From: Longibacter sp051155795
Lineage (GTDB): Bacteria; Bacteroidota; Rhodothermia; Rhodothermales; Salinibacteraceae
Assembly (NCBI RefSeq): GCF_051155795.1
Contig: NZ_DAXETW010000092.1
Location: 1-19,191, forward strand
DNA: 19,191 nt
Direction: 5' to 3'
Part shown: piece after piece, positions 14,460 to 19,191 of the stretch
How positions within the stretch are numbered: the stretch's first letter is position 1
Layout of the letters: every line of letters starts with the position of its first letter
Notes under the pieces: model-generated
The model's input: only the letters and a program-made list of their open reading frames with translations
Told to the model about the DNA's origin: nothing
Databases searched by the model: none
Position numbers and translations under genes: made by a program

Positions 14460-15374
14460 ATGTCTGTTTCTTCCTCCGCTGAGCGTCCCTCTAAGCGACC
14501 GGTCACGGTCTTAGGTGCCGGCGCCGTCGGAACGGCTCTGGCCCGGCGGATGGCAGGCGCGGGCATTACTGTTGCCGGTGTGATCAGTCGCGACGTTTCG
14601 GCGGCCGATCGTCTGGCTGCGGCCGTAGATGCGTCTGTCGCCGCGTCCAACGAGGAGGCTCTGCCGGCGTCGACCCGCGCGGTGTTCCTTTGCGTTCCGG
14701 ACGACGTGATCGGTGACGTGGCCTACCGGCTCGCTCAGATCGATCACCCGTGGCACAAGACCGTGGTGGCGCACACGTCCGGTGCTGTCCCGGCTGCCGT
14801 GCTCGGCGTTCTCTCCGGAGAGGGGGCGGCGCTCCTCAGCCTGCATCCGATGCAAACGTTTCCAGGACCTGATCACCCTGGAGCGTTCGATGACATCTTC
14901 GTCGGCCTGGAAGGAGACCCCATTGCCGTTGAGTACGGCGCTGCGCTGGTTCGACGTCTCGGTGCACGTCCACTGAGGCTGTCGGCCAACGAAAAGACCC
15001 GCGTGCATGCGGCGGCGGCGCTTGCCTCAAACGGCCTCGCTGCGCTCCTGGCCGTCGTACGAGAGGTGCTGGGAACGGCCGGGATCGCTCCAGACGATGC
15101 GACGGCCGTCGTTCAACCCCTGATCGACCGCACGTGGTCAAACCTGTCACAGGAATCACCCGAGTCGGCGATGACCGGCCCCGTGGCACGCGGCGACAGC
15201 GGAACGATCCGGAAGCACTTGGACGCCCTGCAATCAGCAGCGCCGCACCTTCTTCCCGTGTACTGCGCCCTGGCAAAGGAGCAGGTTCGCGTGGCCCGGC
15301 GTGCTGACAAACTGACACACGATCAGGCCGGTGCGATCCTTGATCTCTTGCGATCCTCCGATCCGAACATCTGA
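14460..15374 (+). CDS. Rossmann-fold protein with DUF2520 domain
   Basis: A 304-residue predicted NAD(P)-dependent oxidoreductase. The N-terminal half is a Rossmann fold: VTVLGAGAVGTALARRM (15-31) is the dinucleotide loop, and VFLCVPDDVI (75-84) the later strand. VVAHTSGAVP (102-111) and SLHPMQTFPG (127-136) are the DUF2520 family hallmarks, and the C-terminal half (about 150-300) is the all-helical DUF2520 domain with KTRVHAAAALASNGLAALL near 178. Such proteins resemble F420-dependent NADP oxidoreductase or pyrroline-5-carboxylate reductase in shape but have no fixed activity. It is the last gene of the run that starts at tatC. A 320-base gap follows. No Shine-Dalgarno before the ATG. Confidence 0.85.
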   Translation: MSVSSSAERPSKRPVTVLGAGAVGTALARRMAGAGITVAGVISRDVSAADRLAAAVDASVAASNEEALPASTRAVFLCVPDDVIGDVAYRLAQIDHPWHKTVVAHTSGAVPAAVLGVLSGEGAALLSLHPMQTFPGPDHPGAFDDIFVGLEGDPIAVEYGAALVRRLGARPLRLSANEKTRVHAAAALASNGLAALLAVVREVLGTAGIAPDDATAVVQPLIDRTWSNLSQESPESAMTGPVARGDSGTIRKHLDALQSAAPHLLPVYCALAKEQVRVARRADKLTHDQAGAILDLLRSSDPNI

Positions 15375-15694
15375 ACCCCAGGGCCTCGACATCTGACGTT
15401 CCCGTCATAGACACACGGCGAATCCGGGTCTTCAGATTCGTGCAAGGAAATCGGCGCTTGACCGGTTGAAAGTCTTTGCCCCGATCCCGTTCTTCGCGGT
15501 GACGGGTGACGGCGGGAACCTGTCGCGGATCACGCCCTATCAGGCCCCGTTGTACGTCCGCGATCGGAAGACGGACCGAGCCATCCGGTACATCCGGTGT
15601 GCAACGTGCGCTCCCGATCGCCGGAACCGGCTCCGACCGGCTCATCCCGAGCCCTCGGCCGCCGACGCTGAATGTGCCATAGTGTATTTGCATC
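15375..15694. other. Non-coding gap with one weak inverted repeat
   Basis: These 320 bases hold no ORF I can support. CGAATC (15419-15424) and GATTCG (15435-15440) form a 6-bp stem with a 10-base loop and no T-run. The 3' end before the next ATG reads TAGTGTATTTGCATC, resembling a Bacteroidota-type minus-7 element placed so close to the start that the transcript would be nearly leaderless. Confidence 0.4.
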
Positions 15695-16297
15695 ATGACC
15701 GAGAACGACACGCGCGACGCACAGGCTGCCCGTCGTCCGGCGCCCGCCCGACAACCGGCGGGATATCGCGAACGTCTCAAGAGCAAGCCGCTCCTGGTGG
15801 ATAGTGACGCGGATGAGGCTCCCTCGCCCGCCACCCGGATTGAGGCCCTGCAGGGGCTTCTCCGTGCCCAGGAATCGTACAGCGCTGCCTTCCAGTCGGT
15901 TGCCGTCGCCGCCGTTCAGATTCTCGAACGCGCTCTTTGCTTCGAACGCAGGGCCGCCGACGCAGCCCTCTCCCTCGGCCAGCGGGAGAAGCTGAACTCC
16001 ATGATCGACACCGCACAGGAGGCGGTGACCAGCCTTCGGTCGGCGCTCAGCACCGGCAAATCCAGCGTCATGCATCTCTGCAACGAGGCAGACGACGAAG
16101 GCACCGGCGAGAAACCATGGTGGTTCGCCCTCAATGATGCACTCGGTGTTCTGGAGGAGGGTACGCACCGCATGGCCTCCCTCATCTCCGCGCAACCCGA
16201 CGGAAGCTCATCGCGCGAACTCAGCGAACACGTCACTCACCTGCTCCAGAGTCACCACGACGCTCTCCTGCTTGAGGCCGACCAGTGGATCTCGTAG
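15695..16297 (+). CDS. Unrecognised helical protein
   Basis: A 200-residue protein I do not recognise. The first 45 residues (Ala/Arg/Pro-rich, then DSDADEAPSP) look disordered. The remainder (about 48-200) is predominantly amphipathic helix, with blocks such as ALQGLLRAQESYSAAFQSV, VAAVQILERALCFERRA and DTAQEAVTSLRSALSTGKSS. A Trp pair (KPWWFALNDALG) sits in the middle, and the C-terminus has LSEHVTHLLQSHHDALLLEADQWIS. There is no signal peptide or membrane segment. The regular heptad-like helices suggest a bundle or coiled coil that could bind a partner. Codon use matches the neighbours. It is alone between two gaps and upstream of lysS. Confidence 0.6.
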   Translation: MTENDTRDAQAARRPAPARQPAGYRERLKSKPLLVDSDADEAPSPATRIEALQGLLRAQESYSAAFQSVAVAAVQILERALCFERRAADAALSLGQREKLNSMIDTAQEAVTSLRSALSTGKSSVMHLCNEADDEGTGEKPWWFALNDALGVLEEGTHRMASLISAQPDGSSSRELSEHVTHLLQSHHDALLLEADQWIS

Positions 16298-16325
16298 CAC
16301 CGGAATTCGGCCACGCCTCCGGTGC
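16297..16325 (+). other. 8-bp hairpin at the stop codon of the helical-protein gene
   Basis: GCACCGGA (16297-16304, starting in the TAG stop) pairs perfectly with TCCGGTGC (16318-16325) around a 13-base loop. There is no T-run, so it is a U-less terminator at best. Like the hairpin after tatC, it begins almost directly at the end of the gene. Confidence 0.4.
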
Positions 16326-16500
16326 ACGGAGTGCCTCCCGGAACAGCCTGCCGCCAAGCGTTCGTCAGCCCCGATTCCCGGGCGTTCGAGCCGGCTCACG
16401 TGCACCGACGCGTGTACAGGTTATCCCTCCCCACATTTCGCCGTTCGCATTTTCCACTTGACACTGAACGAGGCGCAACTCGACCTGTCGGGGAGCGTCT

Positions 16501-16528
16501 TTTGTATGTGTCCGTACGGGATATTTTG
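16501..16528 (+). promoter_or_regulatory. Candidate Bacteroidota-type promoter before lysS
   Basis: TTTG (16501-16504) followed after 17 bases by TATTTTG (16522-16528) approximates the Bacteroidota sigma consensus TTTG ... TAnnTTTG, with one T missing and slightly short spacing. It lies 60 bases before the lysS start, a sensible distance. A TTGACA at 16458 has no partner and was not used. Confidence 0.3.
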
Positions 16529-16587
16529 CGGCGATAGTCCCTGCCCACCGACGCACTGTCCTTTCCAACATCACGCCTCCCCCCTGC

Positions 16588-18177
16588 ATGTCCGCATCGT
16601 CCGCCGAACTGACCGAACAGGAACAGCGCAGACGCGAAGAACGAGAGGCGCTCGAAGCCCAGGGTATTGATCCATACCCGTATGCCTGGGACGTCGACGC
16701 CCACGCACAGGAAATCATCGACACGTTCGATGACGACAAGCATCAGCCGGACGGGGACGAGGAGCCGCCGTACGTGGTGTCCATCGCCGGGCGCATCACG
16801 TCGATGCGCGTTATGGGCAAGTCGGCGTTTTTCGACGTTCAGGACTCGACGGGGACCATCCAGGCGTACATCCGGAAAAACGATCTGCCGGAGGACCTGT
16901 ACGATGAGGTCTTTACTGAACTTCTCGACATCGGCGACATCGTTGGGCTCAAGGGCCACGTTTTCCGCACCCGCATGGGCGAGGTGACGGTCCGGGCCGG
17001 CGACGACTTCCAGCTCCTCGCGAAGTCGCTTAAGCCGCTTCCGGTCGTGAAAGAGCGTGAGGATGAAGAGGGAAATGTCGAGGTTTACAACGAGGTCACC
17101 GATAAGGAATTCCGGTACCGCCAGCGCTACGTCGACCTTGTCGTGAATCCAGAGGTGCGAGACGTCTTTCGCAAGCGTTCCACGCTCATCCGGACGATGC
17201 GCGACTTCCTCGATGACCGGGGCTACCTCGAGGTCGAAACGCCAGTCCTGCAGCCCGTCTACGGGGGCGCGACCGCGCGTCCGTTTACGACGCACCACAA
17301 CGCGCTCGACATGGAGCTCTTTCTCCGCATTGCGGATGAGCTCTACCTCAAGCGCCTGCTCGTCGGCGGCTTCGACGGCGTGTACGAGATCTCAAAGGAC
17401 TTCCGGAATGAGGGCCTTAGCCGCTTTCACAATCCGGAATTCACGATGATGGAGCTCTACGTGGCGTACAAGGACTATGCGTGGATGATGGAGCTCACGG
17501 AGACGCTTCTCGGCGCTATCGCCACCGCTCTACACGATGAGCCGGAATTCGAATGGCAGGGGCACACCATCTCGCTGGAGCCGCCGTTCGAGCGCGTCAC
17601 CTTTTTCGACGCCATCGAGGAGGCAACGGGCTTCGACCTCTACCAGGCCGATCGCGACCGGGTCTTCGACGTTGCGAAAAACGAACTCCATCTCGATGAT
17701 ATCGATGACGACATGGGGCTCGGCAAGCTTCTGGACGAGGTTTTCGGGGAAACGGTCGAGCCGTCGCTCATCCAGCCGACGTTCGTGATCGATTACCCCG
17801 TCGAGCTCAGCCCACTCGCGAAGAAGCACCGCGACGAGGAAGGGCTTGTCGAGCGATTTGAGCTCATCATCGCCGGGAAGGAGGTGGCCAATGCCTTCAG
17901 TGAACTGAACGACCCGCAGGATCAGCGCGAACGCTTTGAGGAGCAGGCGGCGATGCGGGCGGCCGGCGACGACGAGGCGACGCCGATCGATGAGGATTAC
18001 CTGCGCGCGATGGAGTACGGCATGCCGCCCGCGGCCGGTCTCGGCATCGGGGTCGACCGCCTCACGATGATCTTGACCGGACAGGAGTCCATCCGCGATG
18101 TCATTCTCTTCCCGCTACTCCGTCCCGAGCAGGGTGCAGCAGCGGACGAAGAGAACGCGGAGAACGACGAGGCCTGA
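16588..18177 (+). CDS. lysS: Lysyl-tRNA synthetase, class II
   Basis: Charges tRNA-Lys; a cytosolic homodimer. It is 529 residues, about 25 longer than E. coli LysS. The N-terminal OB-fold anticodon domain covers about 60-160 (SIAGRITSMRVMGKSAFFDVQD). The catalytic core begins near 190 with RYRQRYVDLVVNPEVRD. Motif 2 is FRNEGLSRFHNPEFTMMELY (272-291) and motif 3 is GLGIGVDRLTMIL (484-496, R491 for ATP). GGATARPFTTHHNALD is the lysine-pocket region. The excess length is an N-terminal charged helix plus an acidic insert (DTFDDDKHQPDGDEEPP) and a C-terminal acidic tail (AADEENAENDEA). Added acidity fits salt adaptation. A terminator follows 34 bases after the stop. Confidence 0.97.
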   Translation: MSASSAELTEQEQRRREEREALEAQGIDPYPYAWDVDAHAQEIIDTFDDDKHQPDGDEEPPYVVSIAGRITSMRVMGKSAFFDVQDSTGTIQAYIRKNDLPEDLYDEVFTELLDIGDIVGLKGHVFRTRMGEVTVRAGDDFQLLAKSLKPLPVVKEREDEEGNVEVYNEVTDKEFRYRQRYVDLVVNPEVRDVFRKRSTLIRTMRDFLDDRGYLEVETPVLQPVYGGATARPFTTHHNALDMELFLRIADELYLKRLLVGGFDGVYEISKDFRNEGLSRFHNPEFTMMELYVAYKDYAWMMELTETLLGAIATALHDEPEFEWQGHTISLEPPFERVTFFDAIEEATGFDLYQADRDRVFDVAKNELHLDDIDDDMGLGKLLDEVFGETVEPSLIQPTFVIDYPVELSPLAKKHRDEEGLVERFELIIAGKEVANAFSELNDPQDQRERFEEQAAMRAAGDDEATPIDEDYLRAMEYGMPPAAGLGIGVDRLTMILTGQESIRDVILFPLLRPEQGAAADEENAENDEA

Positions 18178-18210
18178 CCCTGAGGGCTCCTCGTGCCGCA
18201 TGGTTCCAGC

Positions 18211-18238
18211 ACCCCGTCACAAACGGCGGGGGGTTTTT
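18211..18238 (+). terminator. Rho-independent terminator of lysS
   Basis: CCCCGTC (18212-18218) pairs with GGCGGGG (18225-18231), one G-U pair included, around an ACAAAC loop. GGTTTTT follows. It starts 34 bases past the lysS stop. Confidence 0.8.
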
Positions 18239-18272
18239 GTATGCCCGAACTGTGAGGATGGATTGGGAATAT

Positions 18273-18344
18273 GCGTTGGATCGTTGGATCGTTAGGGCGT
18301 TGATGCGTTGGTGCGTTGGTGCGTTGATGCGGTGGAGCGTTGAT
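18273..18344 (+). repeat. Nine tandem copies of an 8-bp repeat (consensus GCGTTGRT)
   Basis: The stretch divides cleanly into nine octamers: GCGTTGGA, TCGTTGGA, TCGTTAGG, GCGTTGAT, GCGTTGGT, GCGTTGGT, GCGTTGAT, GCGGTGGA, GCGTTGAT. Units differ by one to three bases. It lies between the lysS terminator and the MFS gene, in non-coding DNA. The copies are degenerate, so it looks like an old microsatellite-type expansion or a family of intergenic repeats; it has no spacer structure. Confidence 0.85.
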
Positions 18345-18622
18345 TTATGGGGGGAGTAAACTGTTCGCCCGATGCCGTGCGTGAGGCTCGACGGTCGCGA
18401 TCGGAGATTGCGTCCGCCCCCTGTGCTACCGGCACCGTGAGGTACGCTCTGCCTCAGCAACATCAGGCAATACGTTTGTATGTCGGTCAAGGGATCGCTG
18501 CAACGGACAGAGATGTCGAGTGCATGCCTGAATCGAGGCGAGAGTTGACCGTACAAGTGTCCACGACCTGTCTTTCAGGGCGGGATTCAACACATGGGAT
18601 GACGCAGGCAGCCGGCACCCAG
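18345..18622. other. Non-coding stretch between the two tandem repeats
   Basis: No gene can be supported here. TACGTTTG at 18471-18478 is an exact match to the Bacteroidota minus-7 pattern TAnnTTTG, but no TTG element lies at the right distance upstream and the next gene starts 258 bases later. It could be a promoter for an unseen small RNA or a chance match. Confidence 0.3.
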
Positions 18623-18656
18623 AACCCTGAACCTTGAACCCTGAACCTTGAACCCA
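18623..18656 (+). repeat. Tandem 7-bp repeat AACCYTG (four copies plus partial)
   Basis: AACCCTG, AACCTTG, AACCCTG, AACCTTG and then AACCCA follow one another without gaps from 18623. C and T alternate at the fifth position, so the array can also be read as a 14-bp unit repeated twice. It ends about 80 bases before the MFS start and probably lies in its promoter or leader. Confidence 0.85.
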
Positions 18657-18736
18657 ACCCCCGAACGACGTCCGGCATCGTGATTTTATCGTAGGCCAGA
18701 AACCCTGTCCCGGGTCGGGTCGGTCTAACGTGACCT

Positions 18737-19191
18737 ATGGCTACTTCTTCTTCCCAGACATCCCACGACGTCGACGTAGATGAGCAGGCGGGGTATATCG
18801 AGCTCCTGCGCACCAACCTCAATTTTCGTCGGCTCTGGGCCGGGACGCTGATCTCGTACCTGGGCGACTGGTTCAACACCATCGCTCTCTACACGCTGGT
18901 CAGCACCCTGTCCAACTCGCCCCTCGCCCTCGGGCTTGTCTTTATCATCAAGATGCTGCCGTGGGCGATCGTGGCCCCTCTGGCGGGGGTGATCGTCGAT
19001 CGCTTCGACCGTCGCCGGCTCATGATCGGGGCAGACCTGGCGCGGTCGGTCGTCGTGCTGGGTTTTCTGCTGATCAACGACGCCTCGGACGTCCCATGGC
19101 TCTACGCGCTGATGACGGCGCAGGTCGTCATCGGGGCGGTCTTCCAGCCGGCAAAGAGCTCGTCCATCCCGAACATCACGACGCCGCGCGA
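18737..19191 (+). CDS. MFS transporter, N-terminal part (truncated by window edge)
   Basis: The first 151 residues of a major facilitator permease. An acidic cytoplasmic start (1-28) leads to NFRRLWAGTLISYLGDWFNTIALY (29-52), the first helix of the MFS_3/EntS-like exporters with the typical G-W-----L. Helix 2 is about 62-82. The MFS motif A loop follows as GVIVDRFDRRRLM (84-96). Helix 3 is about 100-113 and helix 4 about 121-137, ending FQPAKSSSIPN, as in macrolide-efflux or siderophore-export relatives. The substrate cannot be told. ATG at 18737 follows GTGACCT with no Shine-Dalgarno. The two tandem repeats and 556 bases of non-coding DNA precede it. Confidence 0.85.
   Translation, partial: MATSSSQTSHDVDVDEQAGYIELLRTNLNFRRLWAGTLISYLGDWFNTIALYTLVSTLSNSPLALGLVFIIKMLPWAIVAPLAGVIVDRFDRRRLMIGADLARSVVVLGFLLINDASDVPWLYALMTAQVVIGAVFQPAKSSSIPNITTPR

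Noticed and set aside
15466..15804. TTG-started 112-codon ORF in the gap before the helical-protein gene
   Set aside because: It overlaps the better gene at 15695 by about 110 bases and becomes Arg/Ala/Pro-rich shadow sequence; no start signal or family.
16458..16463. Perfect TTGACA upstream of lysS
   Set aside because: No minus-10-like hexamer lies 16-18 bases downstream, and the host probably uses a Bacteroidota-type sigma factor.
18273..18344. Octamer array as a CRISPR
   Set aside because: Units are 8 bp, degenerate and contiguous; there are no unique spacers and no cas genes.
18101..18556. 151-codon minus-strand ORF covering the octamer repeats
   Set aside because: Its middle (RINAPTHQRINAL) is just the translated tandem repeat and it runs into the antisense of lysS; a spurious gene call.
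1..19191. tRNA, rRNA, insertion sequences, att sites
   Set aside because: Looked for on both strands; no cloverleaf with CCA-end or T-loop pattern, no transposase or integrase motifs, and no long terminal inverted repeats were found.

Overview
The window is a gene-dense, high-GC bacterial chromosome segment. The best guess for the source is the Salinibacter/Longimonas/Longibacter side of the Bacteroidota (Rhodothermia). This is inferred from four things: start codons that almost all lack a Shine-Dalgarno sequence, many strongly acidic proteins (cold-shock-like protein, LysRS, DUF493 protein) as in salt-adapted cells, the gene content, and short AT-poor intergenic tandem repeats. No rRNA, tRNA, insertion sequence, integrase or CRISPR array was seen.

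Layout. 1-201: 3' end of an unrecognised gene, followed by a good terminator. 401-1156: FkbM-type SAM methyltransferase with a haloarchaea-like look. 1293-2255: LpxH-like metallophosphoesterase. 2284-3516 (minus strand): HMG-CoA lyase downstream of a divergent cold-shock-domain protein with a structured leader. 3851-4144: DUF493 protein. 4279-6225: membrane MASE1 histidine kinase without a neighbouring response regulator. 6188-8193 (minus strand): a two-gene unit that reads as btaA-btaB, the pathway that makes the phosphorus-free betaine lipid DGTS from diacylglycerol and S-adenosylmethionine. 8373-8690: small membrane-anchored DUF4359-like protein. 8817-10148: serine hydroxymethyltransferase. 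10338-10946: orotate-phosphoribosyltransferase-like protein. 11120-15374: tatC, an S41 C-terminal processing protease, a DinB/DUF1569-like protein and a Rossmann/DUF2520 protein in one direction. 15695-16297: unrecognised helical protein. 16588-18177: lysS with a terminator. 18181-18736: a 556-base non-coding stretch with two different short tandem repeats. 18737 to the edge: start of an MFS transporter.

The most notable system is the betaine-lipid unit. The intergenic region before btaA carries three copies of CATTAT at exactly 11-bp spacing, 52-79 bp upstream of the btaA start. An 11-bp direct-repeat period is the architecture of PhoB-type operators, and in proteobacteria DGTS synthesis is induced by phosphate starvation, so this is a testable phosphate-control hypothesis. 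An LpxH-like enzyme, TatC, a periplasmic protease, the MASE1 sensor and the betaine-lipid genes give the window an envelope theme. The remaining genes are core metabolism and translation (HMG-CoA lyase, SHMT, LysRS). All family calls come from reading motifs by eye; no database search was run.
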